Below, one piece after another: positions 28,007 through 36,581 of a stretch of 64,000 nucleotides of DNA. A program made the position numbers and the translations under genes. This stretch comes from Deltaproteobacteria bacterium (GTDB taxonomy: Bacteria; Myxococcota_A; Polyangia; GCA-2747355; JADLHG01): contig JADLHG010000059.1 of the NCBI GenBank assembly GCA_020848905.1, forward strand, positions 1-64,000, given 5' to 3'. Within the stretch, counting starts at the first letter, position 1. Each line of letters opens with the position of its first letter. Under the pieces are notes generated by a model. The model saw only the letters and a list, made by a program, of their open reading frames with translations. It was not told where the DNA came from and did not search any database.

Positions 28007-28282
28007 CTACCTTCGGCCTGCAAGTTCCTTGCCCTTCTCCTCCTCGACCGGCGCGTCCAGGTTCTGCTTCAGACCGGCCACCACCTCGCCCGCCGGGGGG
28101 TTGCCCGCAGCCGCGGCCTCGGCCGACTCGCTCGCCTCACTCGGGAGCGCGGCCACGCGAAAGAGGCCCGCCTTCTCGAGGAGCGCCGCCACGCCCAGCA
28201 CCAGGGCGATCGCCAGCACGATGATCCCAGGGGCGAAAACCAGCACGCTCAGCATCAGCTTGCCAAAATACGCGAAGTCCAT
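28007..28282 (-). CDS. small single-span membrane protein of unknown function
   Basis: 91 aa. One hydrophobic helix (about 9-36: LMLSVLVFAPGIIVLAIALV) is followed by an Ala/Glu-rich soluble tail. A very good ribosome site (TAGGAGG, 5 nt spacing) supports it as a real gene. It lies 93 nt upstream of the 12-heme cytochrome gene on the same strand and may be an assembly or anchor subunit for it. I do not recognise the family. Confidence 0.7.
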   Translation of the reverse strand: MDFAYFGKLMLSVLVFAPGIIVLAIALVLGVAALLEKAGLFRVAALPSEASESAEAAAAGNPPAGEVVAGLKQNLDAPVEEEKGKELAGRR

Positions 28283-28433
28283 GACATCCTCCTACTTTCT
28301 GTGGCGGCTGGGAGCCGCGTTTCGTTCGTCCTTACACCCTCCATTTTGCCGATCCGCGGCGTCCGCACCATTGAGTCCAGACATCATTGAACGCCGCCCC
28401 GGCGCACCACTTCGGCCGCGTCGCGCGCGCCAT

Positions 28434-28463
28434 CGTCTCGTGGTGCGTTCGCACCATGAGACG
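28434..28463. repeat. 30-bp inverted repeat (14-bp arms, one mismatch)
   Basis: Arms 28434-28447 and 28450-28463 pair with one mismatch around a TT loop; the core TGGTGCG/CGCACCA is perfect. It lies 31 bp after the stop of the diheme sensor gene and 152 bp before the small membrane protein. No T-run follows on either strand, so a regulator operator or a Rho-independent-like barrier are both possible. Confidence 0.55.
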
Positions 28464-28493
28464 AGGTGGGCCACAGTGTTCTAGGGGGTGTCC

Positions 28494-30287
28494 CTAGCGC
28501 GGCGTCGCGCCAATTCGCGCCACGTAAAGAGACCCGGCCCCCTCGAGGCGTGTCAGATCCGCCCCGAGGGTGGCGAGGCTCCCGGCGTCGAAGCGCTCGT
28601 CCACCTCCACGGCGCCGCCCAGGGCTCTGGCCGCGGCGCGCGCGAAGGGCGGTTCCCCCGCCGGGTCGATCCGGGCGGAGGCCCCCGGCCGACCGGCCCA
28701 CGCGCCGAGAAAGAGCCCTCCCCGCTCCGCGTCGCGCCGGGCGAAGAGCACCACCTCGCCACCGGCGCCGGCCTGCTCCGCCGCCGCGCGGTGGAGCCTC
28801 TCGAGGAGCGCGTGGAGAATCGGGGCGGGACCGCGCGCCGACAGCCCGGGCTCGACGGCCACGTGCCACCCTCGGTCGCGCAGCTCGCGTTCGAGGTCGT
28901 GGAGCACGAGGTGGGTCTCGGAGGCCACATCGAGCGCCTCGTGCCCGTCGAGACCCTGCACCGTGTCGGCGAGCTGCCGAGCTAGACGCCGCGCCGCCAC
29001 CATCCGTGGATCGATCGAGGAGAAACCGCGCCAGACGCCTCCTCCGGTCCGCAGAGGACGCAGCACGGCCCAGGCGTAGAGGTCCCAGGCGGGCCGCCCC
29101 GGCTCGACGATGCCCGAAGCGCTCGCCAGCTCCTCCTCCGGCGCCGCCGACGGCGTCGCCTCGGCAGCCGGCCACAGCTCGAGGAGCGCCACCCCTTCGT
29201 CGGCCGGCGTCGAGAGCAAGAGCACCACGGGCTCCCCTCGCTCCGCGGCGTCGAAGGCCCAGCCCTCTTCGAGCGCCCGCGCGTGGAGCTCGGGACGGGC
29301 GAGGAGGAGCTCCTGCCGTCGGACCCCGACGAGACGCCCCGGGTGCCTCGGATCGGCGAGCGCCTCCTCGGCGCGACGGTTCGCCGCGAGCACCGTGCCT
29401 GCCGCGTCGCAGACCAGCGCCACCCCGGGGCTCTGCTCGAGGACGCGCGAGAGCGCCGCCGCCGCGGCCGAGACGGCCCGCCGGCGATCCAGATCGGCGG
29501 TCAGCGCGTGCAGCGATCGCGCGAGGTCGTCGAGCTCGTCCACCCGACGCGCCCCGGTGGCCGCGCCTCGCGCTCCGGCGCGCAGATCTTCGACGAGCCG
29601 ATGCAGCGCCCTCACGCGCGTCACGACGACGCGCCGCACGCTCACGAAGAGCACCACCACCAGCACGAGCGAGAGCCCCGCCGCCAGCAGGACCGCGAAG
29701 GTCACCTCGTCGCGGATGCCGCCCGTCAGCTCTTCCTCGTCGAGGTCGATGCGCAGCACCCCGAGAGTCGTCACCTTGGGATCCTTGTGACAGCGCCGGC
29801 AAGCCTTCTCGGCCTCGACGGAGTGCAGCGACCGGACGGTCCGCCGCCCGTCGTCCACCATCGTGAGACCCGCGCGGTGCGCCGTGGTGGTCCCGTCGGA
29901 CTCCCCGTGACAGGCCTGGCAGGTCGGGTTGGCGGACGAGACGCGCGTCCCCTGTCGCTCGGAGCGATTCGAGAAGGTCACGTGCCCGCGCTTGTCGAGC
30001 ACGTCGATGGCGCGCACGGGACGCACCGCCGCGAGCCGCACGATCTCCTGCCGCAGGCGCTGCCGCTCCCCCGAGAGCATCGCGTCGCGAAGGCCGTGGA
30101 GCACCACGCGCCCCACGAGCGCGCTGTAGCTAGCGAGCGTGGCCTCGCGACTGCGCCCCATCTCGCGCCAGAGAGCGGCCGCGACCACGGCGAAGAGCAC
30201 CGCCACGGCGAGCACCGTCGGCACCGTCAGCCGAAGCCCGATTCCCCCGAGGAGGCTCTGTGTTCGCCGGCTGCGTGAGCTTTCCAT
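28494..30287 (-). CDS. diheme periplasmic sensor protein with HAMP and PAS regions, no clear kinase core
   Basis: 597 aa from the ATG at 30287 (GTG at 30314 is the alternative). Membrane helices at about 20-42 and 195-220 enclose a periplasmic domain with two heme-c motifs, CQACH at 123-127 and CRRCH at 163-167. A HAMP-like segment and a PAS-like region (SRVLEQSPGVALVCDAAGTVLAANRRAEE) follow. The C-terminal 250 residues resemble a histidine-kinase shell but I see no H-box or ATP-binding G-boxes. It may be a pseudokinase that transmits to the hybrid kinase encoded 48 nt upstream. Confidence 0.75.
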   Translation of the reverse strand: MESSRSRRTQSLLGGIGLRLTVPTVLAVAVLFAVVAAALWREMGRSREATLASYSALVGRVVLHGLRDAMLSGERQRLRQEIVRLAAVRPVRAIDVLDKRGHVTFSNRSERQGTRVSSANPTCQACHGESDGTTTAHRAGLTMVDDGRRTVRSLHSVEAEKACRRCHKDPKVTTLGVLRIDLDEEELTGGIRDEVTFAVLLAAGLSLVLVVVLFVSVRRVVVTRVRALHRLVEDLRAGARGAATGARRVDELDDLARSLHALTADLDRRRAVSAAAAALSRVLEQSPGVALVCDAAGTVLAANRRAEEALADPRHPGRLVGVRRQELLLARPELHARALEEGWAFDAAERGEPVVLLLSTPADEGVALLELWPAAEATPSAAPEEELASASGIVEPGRPAWDLYAWAVLRPLRTGGGVWRGFSSIDPRMVAARRLARQLADTVQGLDGHEALDVASETHLVLHDLERELRDRGWHVAVEPGLSARGPAPILHALLERLHRAAAEQAGAGGEVVLFARRDAERGGLFLGAWAGRPGASARIDPAGEPPFARAAARALGGAVEVDERFDAGSLATLGADLTRLEGAGSLYVARIGATPR

Positions 30288-30335
30288 CCTGGCCTGGGAG
30301 CGGGGCGCGTCCACCCTCGGTATCCAGGCCGGAGT

Positions 30336-32303
30336 CTACACCGTCCGGGTGCTCGCGGGATGCCGGAGGAGCATCCGGCAGACGAGGTCTCGTAGCCCCT
30401 GGGCCGCGAACGGCTTCTCGAGCACCTCGCGCCCCGCCTCCTGCAGGAAGGCGCGCGCCTCCGGCGTGAAGGCCCCTCCGGACATCAGGCACACCCGCTG
30501 GGCCTGCTCCGGCGCTTCCTGGCAGAGCGCAGCGTAGAGCTCCTGTCCGTTCATCTCGGGCATCATGATGTCAACCAGCAAGACGTCGTAGCACTCGCCC
30601 TTGCGGATCAGCTCGAGCACCTCGACTGCCCGCGTGGTGGTACACACCGTGTGATAGGGGCCGAGGATGCGGGAGACCGCCGTCAAGATCGGCTCCTCGT
30701 CGTCCACGGCGAGCACCCGACCCGAGCAGCAGCTCTCCCTCTCCGCGGCACCGACCTCCCCGTCCGCGGCCGCCTCGAGCTCGGCCTCGGTAGCCGCCGG
30801 CAGGTGGACGCGAAATAGGGACCCCTTCCCGGGCTGGCTCTCCACCTCGATGTCGCCACCCAGATCCTTCACCACGCGCTGGCAGATGTTCAGGCCCAGG
30901 CCCGTCCCCACGCCCTGCGGCTTGGTCGAGAAGAAGGGGGTGAAGAGCCGCGCGAGGACCTCTGGCGGCATGCCGACCCCCGTATCCTTCACCTCGATCG
31001 TCACCCGCTGCTCCGCGTCCTCGAACAGGCGGACCCGCAGCTCGTTCACGCCCGCGGCGCCCTCCGGAATGGCCTGCGCCGCGTTCACCACCAGGTTCAG
31101 AAACACCTGGCTCAGCCTCGACTCGCTGGCGTACACGGGCGGCGTGGGCTGGAAGTCCTTCACTAGGCGCGCGCGATGGCGGATCTCGTTCCACGCCATG
31201 CGCAGGGCCGATTCCATCACCCGCTCGACGTCGGTCGCCCGACGCACGTCGTCGTCGCCACGCGAGAAAATCTTCAGGTCCCGTACGATGTCGCGAATGC
31301 GCAACGCGGCCACCTGCACGTCGCGGAGCGCCTCGACGGCGTTCTGGAGCTGCTCCACCCGACCGCCTCTCGGCTCTTCCGTCAGCTCCTGAACCGCCAC
31401 GTCCACGTTGGCCGTCACGGCCGAGAGGGGATTATTGATCTCGTGGGCCACGCCCGCCGCGAGCATTCCGACGGAGACCATGCGGTCCGAGATGAGTAGT
31501 CTCTGTCGCGTCTGGGACTCCTCCGTCACGTCGCGCGCGACCGACACCGCGCCCACGACCGCGCCGCGATCGTCTCTCAGGGCGGAGATCGAGGACTGCA
31601 TCTCGCGCTCGCCCGCCTCCGTTCGGATCTTCCAGTGGTAGATCGTGGGCTCGCCCGACAGCGCCACCCGGCCGGCCTGCTCGTGTGCGACCGGCTCGAG
31701 AACCCCTTTCACCTCCCGAGGCGTCAACCCGACGAAGGCTTCCGGAGAAAGGCGGTGCTTGCCGAGCCACTTCCCCGCGACCTCCAGGTAACGCAGCTCC
31801 GTGTCCTGGATCAGGATCACGTCCTCGAGCTCGGCCGCCACACCCTGAAGCCGCCCCTCGAGGGTCACCGCGCGACGCCGCGCGGCCTGCAGGTGGTCCT
31901 CGAGGGACCGGGCGGCTTCCTTCTGGAGCGCTGCCACCAGCTTGAGCGAGGCGTTCGCCCGTCGGAGGTGCCGCTCCTTGTAGCCCATCAGATAGCCAAA
32001 GGTGCCGAAGACCGCGATGCTGGCCAGGCACACGTAGATGAAGGTCTCCGCGTCTCGGAGCAGCTCGCCGTGGGCCCACGAGCCGACCTGCGGCCAGCCT
32101 GCCAGCACCCAGCGCTCGAAGAGCAGCCCGAGCGGCGCACCCAGTCCCAGAAACGCGCCGATCGCGAGGTAGGTCCACGTTCGAAGAGGTGCTCGCGCCA
32201 GGCTGCTCCCCGCGTCGGCGATGGCCGGCGCCGCGACTCCCACGACCTCGGGCTGCTGCCCTCCCAGCGTCGCCGCGATGTCAGGGCCTCTCGATCCACG
32301 CAT
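30336..32303 (-). CDS. membrane hybrid histidine kinase (PAS-HisKA-HATPase-receiver)
   Basis: 655 aa. Two membrane helices (about 45-65 and 88-108), PAS domain (about 150-260), HisKA with phospho-acceptor His in AAGVAHEINNPLSAV, HATPase_c with DTGVGMP and GTGLGLN, then a receiver domain with Asp in VLLVDIMMPEMNG. This is the ThkA/NtrB-like hybrid type. Start ATG at 32303 has GGAG 9 nt before it. It sits between the electron-conduit operon and the diheme sensor. Its receiver resembles that of the frameshifted hybrid kinase at 47824, which accompanies the second conduit. Confidence 0.9.
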   Translation of the reverse strand: MRGSRGPDIAATLGGQQPEVVGVAAPAIADAGSSLARAPLRTWTYLAIGAFLGLGAPLGLLFERWVLAGWPQVGSWAHGELLRDAETFIYVCLASIAVFGTFGYLMGYKERHLRRANASLKLVAALQKEAARSLEDHLQAARRRAVTLEGRLQGVAAELEDVILIQDTELRYLEVAGKWLGKHRLSPEAFVGLTPREVKGVLEPVAHEQAGRVALSGEPTIYHWKIRTEAGEREMQSSISALRDDRGAVVGAVSVARDVTEESQTRQRLLISDRMVSVGMLAAGVAHEINNPLSAVTANVDVAVQELTEEPRGGRVEQLQNAVEALRDVQVAALRIRDIVRDLKIFSRGDDDVRRATDVERVMESALRMAWNEIRHRARLVKDFQPTPPVYASESRLSQVFLNLVVNAAQAIPEGAAGVNELRVRLFEDAEQRVTIEVKDTGVGMPPEVLARLFTPFFSTKPQGVGTGLGLNICQRVVKDLGGDIEVESQPGKGSLFRVHLPAATEAELEAAADGEVGAAERESCCSGRVLAVDDEEPILTAVSRILGPYHTVCTTTRAVEVLELIRKGECYDVLLVDIMMPEMNGQELYAALCQEAPEQAQRVCLMSGGAFTPEARAFLQEAGREVLEKPFAAQGLRDLVCRMLLRHPASTRTV

Positions 32304-32498
32304 GTCCACACGCTCCGGTGACGAGCCCACCACCCCCGCATGGGCGGAACCACACCTCCTCTCCCTCCCCGTTGCGGCAGAAGCCCACGGCCTGTGGCCG
32401 CCTGGGGAACATGGCGGCGTAGGCGCCGCCTCCCATCACCTACCGATGCCTCTCCCACTATCTGTGACAGACCCGTATCTACCTCATCGTCCGCCAGC

Positions 32499-33650
32499 TC
32501 ACGCCGCTGAGCGTTTCTTTGCATCGGGGAAGAGCGGGACCAGCCGGTGGAACAGGTAGAGCAGCACGAAGGGGAGCGTGAAGACCACGATGGCCGTCAC
32601 GAGACCCTCCTTCTCCCAGAGGCCGGGGAAGTAGCTCGTGAAGCCACGGAACGACTTGGACATGATCTGGCCGCCGATGACCACGTTCCACCGCATCAAG
32701 AGCACCTGGCAGAGGAGCATCGTGGCCGCCGTCCAGCTGATCGCGTTCGAGACGCGGTCGGTCGACCGGGCGAGCGAGTTGAAGGCCAGCAGGAAGAACG
32801 GGATGAGCGAGAAGACGAGGAACTGCAGGATGACGTACGAGACGAAGAGGTGCTTGCTGACGAGCGTGTGGATCACCTCCCACTCGTGCGTTTGCTGGTA
32901 GGCGGCGGACATCAGCTCGAGGAGCTCGAGCGACACCGCGACGATCATGAAGCCCCAGAGGTACTTGCTCATCAGACGGACGCAGTCCGAGTCCACCTTC
33001 CAGCGGTTGACCCAGCTCACCACGAAGTAATGGAAGATGAGCACCGAGATGCCGGAGACGATGGCCGAGAAGAGGAAGATCACCATCATGAGCGGCGTGG
33101 ACCACCAGGGGTTGGCCTTGATCGAGCCGAAGAGGAAGCCCACGTAACCGTGCAGCAGGCACGCCATGGGGATACCGATGCCGGCCAGCACCTTGGCGAT
33201 CTTGTGGTCGGCGCGGCGCGTGGCGTCGTCCTCGTGCAGGTTGAAGAGCAGGATCGTGCGGGCGATCAGCGCGCCCAGCCCGGCACCTTTGGCCCGCTGG
33301 ATGAAGTCCGAGCGCATCACGAACCAGATCTCGAGCACCACGAGGATGAGGTAGCTCGTGTAGATGAAGCCGAAGCCCGCCATCGCCGACGAGAAGTTGG
33401 GCGTGATCATGATGCTGAAGGCCCGCTCCGGCCGTCCGAGGTGGATCAGCAGCGGCAGCGGAGCGAAGAGCAGAAAGACGAAGGCCGCGGCCAGTGAGAA
33501 GCGCGCCACGGGCTGGAGCGCCTCGCGCCCGAAGACGTGGTAGAGCGACGAGACGATGAAGGCGCCCGCCACGAGCCCCGTGATGTAGGGGTAGAGCACG
33601 ATCATCACCGTCCAGTGGACGTGCAGATCGTTCGGGAAGACGTAGTCCAC
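32499..33650 (-). CDS. NrfD/PsrC-type integral membrane quinone subunit
   Basis: 383 aa with about eight to ten hydrophobic helices. The NrfD family features include the early IHLGRPERA segment and LVAGAFIVSSL. NrfD subunits bind quinone in the membrane and pass electrons to the attached Fe-S protein. The GTG start at 33650 overlaps the Fe-S gene stop and has GAGGAGG. Last gene of the coupled conduit operon; it forms with the Fe-S protein and 9-heme cytochrome an inner-membrane quinone oxidoreductase resembling the Cbc complexes of Geobacter. Confidence 0.9.
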   Translation of the reverse strand: MDYVFPNDLHVHWTVMIVLYPYITGLVAGAFIVSSLYHVFGREALQPVARFSLAAAFVFLLFAPLPLLIHLGRPERAFSIMITPNFSSAMAGFGFIYTSYLILVVLEIWFVMRSDFIQRAKGAGLGALIARTILLFNLHEDDATRRADHKIAKVLAGIGIPMACLLHGYVGFLFGSIKANPWWSTPLMMVIFLFSAIVSGISVLIFHYFVVSWVNRWKVDSDCVRLMSKYLWGFMIVAVSLELLELMSAAYQQTHEWEVIHTLVSKHLFVSYVILQFLVFSLIPFFLLAFNSLARSTDRVSNAISWTAATMLLCQVLLMRWNVVIGGQIMSKSFRGFTSYFPGLWEKEGLVTAIVVFTLPFVLLYLFHRLVPLFPDAKKRSAA

Positions 33651-34432
33651 TAGATGACCTCCTCGTCGAGCCCGATGTAGTGACACTTCGGCTTGGTGCC
33701 GAGCTCCGCCTTGATGAAGCGCGTCCGCGTGTCCTTGAGCAGGCGGGTGATCGGATCGTCCGGGTTCTTCAGGTCACCGAACATGCGCGCCCCCGTCGGG
33801 CACATCGCCACGCAGGCCGGCTTCTCGCCGCGGGTGATGCGGTGGTAGCAGAGCGTGCACTTGTCCGCGACGCGCGTGGTCGGGTGGAGGTACCGCGTGC
33901 CGTAGGGGCAGGCCTGGACGCAGTAGCCGCAGCCGACGCAGGCCTTGTCGTCCACCAGCACCACGCCGTCCTTCGTCTGGTACGAGGCCCCCACCGGGCA
34001 GACCTGGGTGCAGGGCGACGCGGTGCAGTGGTTGCAGATCTTGGGCACGAAGTAGGCCCGCTCCACCTCGTCCTTCACCTCGGCGAAGACGTGCTCGCCC
34101 GTCTGCGCCACGTCGATCAGCACCTCGCCGTCCTTCCGGATGCGGTAGCGCTCGATCCAGGTGCGGTGGTAGCCCTCCGGCACGTCGTTCTCGGCCCGGC
34201 AGGCCCGCATGCAGGCGCAGCAGCCGATGCACTTGCTGATGTCCACCACGTAGACCCAGTAGTGCTTGGTCCAGTCGTAGCTCGCCCCCCGCTTCTCCCC
34301 GGGAGGGGGAGGCACGGGGCCGCAGTGCACGAGGAGGAGCGCCGAGCCGCTCGCGAGGAGCTTCAGCAGGTCGCGCCGTGAGAAGGACGCCTCCGTCTCG
34401 CGCAGCGCGATGTCGTCGCGTCGTCGGGTCAC
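33650..34432 (-). CDS. 4[4Fe-4S] electron transfer protein (NrfC/HybA-like)
   Basis: 260 aa. A twin-arginine motif SRRDLLKLL followed by a hydrophobic stretch ending LLLVHC marks Tat export, possibly with a lipid anchor. Four Cys clusters follow: CIGCCACMRAC, CNHCTASPCTQVC, CVGCGYCVQAC, CTLCYHRITRGEKPACVAMC, the standard four-cluster ferredoxin. It bridges NrfD to a multiheme cytochrome. GTG start at 34432 overlaps the 9-heme gene stop by 3 nt. Confidence 0.9.
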   Translation of the reverse strand: MTRRRDDIALRETEASFSRRDLLKLLASGSALLLVHCGPVPPPPGEKRGASYDWTKHYWVYVVDISKCIGCCACMRACRAENDVPEGYHRTWIERYRIRKDGEVLIDVAQTGEHVFAEVKDEVERAYFVPKICNHCTASPCTQVCPVGASYQTKDGVVLVDDKACVGCGYCVQACPYGTRYLHPTTRVADKCTLCYHRITRGEKPACVAMCPTGARMFGDLKNPDDPITRLLKDTRTRFIKAELGTKPKCHYIGLDEEVI

Positions 34433-35478
34433 TCGCCTTCCTCCTTCTTGGCGGGCTCGCCCTTCGCGGGCTTGTCGTCCGAGGCCGCGGACATGGGGGC
34501 CGGCTTGGCCGGGCCGTGGAAGGTCTCGCGGTGGCAATCCGCGCAGACCTTCTTGGCGTCCTCGGGCTTGTCGCCCACCTCTTCGCGGTGGCTCGGCCAC
34601 TCGATGGTCGGGCGGCTCTTGTCGTCGCGGTGCGGCCCGGCTTCGTGGCAGAGCAGGCAGAAACCAGGGCCCGCGCTGCGCACCATGCGCCCCGAGATCT
34701 CCGAGTCCTTGAAGAAGGGGTGGCAGGTGCTGCACGGGAGCTTCTTGTGCGGCTCACCCCGCGCGGCGGCCTGCGCCTTGTGACAGGACGCGCACTCGAA
34801 GATCGAGCGGTGGGGCGACTTCCCCTTGTTTCCCTCGAACGAGGAGGCCAAACGCAATTTGCCGGTGTGGCAGTCCTTGCAGCGCTGGAGCATGGGGTGC
34901 GCCACCGCCTGTCGCACGTCCAGGTCCAGACGCAGCGGCTCGTGCACCACGTGGCAGGCGCGGCAGGTCACCTTGTCGTTCGCGGCCCCGACGAGCTTGA
35001 AGTGCTCGGCGCGCGCCACCTGCGGGAAGGACCCCGGCCGCGAGTCCATGCGGCCGTGGCAGACCATGCACCACTCGTCCTCCTTGCGCACGCGTAGCTG
35101 GGCCTCCTTCGGCGCCTTGCCCCGCTGCTCCTTGGTCATGGACTTGCGCGGCTCGTGCCAGGCCGTGTGCTCGCCCCCCGCGCCGTGACAGACCTCGCAC
35201 TGCACCCTCGTGTGCGCGTCCTTCATCTTGAGCTTGTGCTTGTCGGCGTGGCAGTCGGCGCAGCGCGCGGAGCCCACGTGGCGCACGGGTCTGTGCCGGG
35301 CCTCCTCGGCCGCGGCGCCCCGATAGGCGCCGAACTGGCCGTAGGTGGCCGGTACGAGCAGCTTGCGCGCCCCCACCGCTCCGCCGAGGGCGAGGACGAG
35401 CACCGCAATGAGACGGTACGTGTGACGGTAGTCGGTCTTGCCGGCGGGGTCGTGCGATCCGTGCGGAGTCTCGCTCAT
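34429..35478 (-). CDS. inner-membrane-anchored nonaheme cytochrome c
   Basis: 349 aa. One N-terminal membrane helix (about 21-40) without a cleavage site leaves the protein in the periplasm, anchored to the inner membrane. Nine CxxCH motifs (CADCH, CEVCH, CMVCH, CRACH, CKDCH, CASCH, CSTCH, CLLCH, CADCH) are followed by a Lys/Glu/Pro tail. The stop of the preceding gene overlaps its ATG at 35478. It would hand electrons between the Fe-S/NrfD module and the outer-membrane conduit. Confidence 0.88.
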   Translation of the reverse strand: MSETPHGSHDPAGKTDYRHTYRLIAVLVLALGGAVGARKLLVPATYGQFGAYRGAAAEEARHRPVRHVGSARCADCHADKHKLKMKDAHTRVQCEVCHGAGGEHTAWHEPRKSMTKEQRGKAPKEAQLRVRKEDEWCMVCHGRMDSRPGSFPQVARAEHFKLVGAANDKVTCRACHVVHEPLRLDLDVRQAVAHPMLQRCKDCHTGKLRLASSFEGNKGKSPHRSIFECASCHKAQAAARGEPHKKLPCSTCHPFFKDSEISGRMVRSAGPGFCLLCHEAGPHRDDKSRPTIEWPSHREEVGDKPEDAKKVCADCHRETFHGPAKPAPMSAASDDKPAKGEPAKKEEGE

Positions 35479-36581
35479 GGACATCCCGTTCCGCCCGCAT
35501 GACACGTCGCGCACATCGAGTTCGTGCGGCAGGCGTTCTGCTTGTCGCTCCACTTGAAGTTCACCGGGTGCGGATTGCCTCCCGCGGCGCCGACCTTGTG
35601 GCACTCGACGCAGTTCGAGGCCGCACCGCGGTCGTGACAGCTCGCGCAGGTGGAGATGTCGCGCCGGGCCTTGCGCCCGTGGAACCCGGAGCTTCCCGGC
35701 GTCATGAAGTCGGCCGGGTGCACCTTCTGCGGGGCCGTCTTGCCGGTCGCCACCGCCGGCGCCGCGATGCCGGAGGCCTCGTGACACGAGCTGCACTGGC
35801 TGGCGCCGTGGCACTTGCGGCACGAGGCCGGCTCGGCGCGCGCCTCGACCGCGTGCCGTCCGAGGAAGTCCCCGCGGTGGATGAAGCGCGAGTCCACCTT
35901 CTCGGGGAACTGCACGGCGATGGGCATGGCGGCGCTCTTCGCGTGGCAGTCGGCGCAGTAGGTCTGGTCGTGGCAGACCGCACAGCGCTGGGCGTTGCGC
36001 GAGAGGCCGCCGTGCTTCTTGAGCCAGTTGCCGTCGTGGCTCAGGCGGGCGACGGGGGCCACCGGGTACTGCTGCAGGTTGCGATGGCAGGTATCGCAGC
36101 GCGTCTCCGCCATCTCCTTCTTGTGGCAGCTCTGGAGGCAGCCCTTCATGTCCGGCACGAGCTTCGCGCCGGGAGCGCGCGCGGTCTCGCCGCCGGGGTG
36201 GCACGAGACGCAGCCGCCCTTGACGACGGCCTCACCGTGCGAGGCGTGAGAGAACTTGAGCTGCCGGTCCAGGCGCGTGAGCTCGATCTTCTGCTCCTTG
36301 CCGAGGTGGCAGAAGGCGCACTTCTCCTTCACCTCGTCGTCGTGACAGCTCGCGCAGCCGCCGTGGTCCTTCTTCGCGATGTACTGGCCCTTGGTGGGAC
36401 CCGTGCTCTTGTCCACGTCGGCGTGGCAGTCGTTGCACGACGCCTCGCCCTTGTGCTTCTCGTGCGAAAACTTGAGCTGCTCGGAGAGCCGGCCGCTGCG
36501 GATGGTCAGGGTCGCGCAGGCGGCCAGCGTGAGCGCGCCGACGACGAGCGCACCGGTGCGTAGAGTGGGTCGGGGGCTCAC
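35475..36581 (-). CDS. 13-heme cytochrome c lipoprotein of the first conduit (MtrA-like role)
   Basis: 368 aa from a GTG (36581) with GGAGG. Lipobox LTLAAC near residue 22. Twelve CxxCH motifs plus one CLQSCH make thirteen. Between motifs 8 and 9 is a conserved stretch (VDSRFIHRGDFLGRHAVEAR) shared with the paralogue at 42099. By position beside the porin it should be the decaheme-type wire that sits in or under the barrel. Overlaps both neighbours by 4 nt. Confidence 0.88.
   Translation of the reverse strand: MSPRPTLRTGALVVGALTLAACATLTIRSGRLSEQLKFSHEKHKGEASCNDCHADVDKSTGPTKGQYIAKKDHGGCASCHDDEVKEKCAFCHLGKEQKIELTRLDRQLKFSHASHGEAVVKGGCVSCHPGGETARAPGAKLVPDMKGCLQSCHKKEMAETRCDTCHRNLQQYPVAPVARLSHDGNWLKKHGGLSRNAQRCAVCHDQTYCADCHAKSAAMPIAVQFPEKVDSRFIHRGDFLGRHAVEARAEPASCRKCHGASQCSSCHEASGIAAPAVATGKTAPQKVHPADFMTPGSSGFHGRKARRDISTCASCHDRGAASNCVECHKVGAAGGNPHPVNFKWSDKQNACRTNSMCATCHAGGTGCP

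Noticed and set aside
27831-29866. Arg/Pro-rich plus-strand frames opposite the cytochrome and sensor genes
   Set aside because: Low-complexity translations of the reverse strand; the minus strand carries clear heme, HAMP and PAS motifs.
34429-36204. Reading the nonaheme cytochrome as a 591-aa protein starting at 36204
   Set aside because: The upstream 240 codons lie in the wrong frame of the 13-heme gene and contain no heme motif; the ATG at 35478 overlaps the preceding stop like the other junctions.
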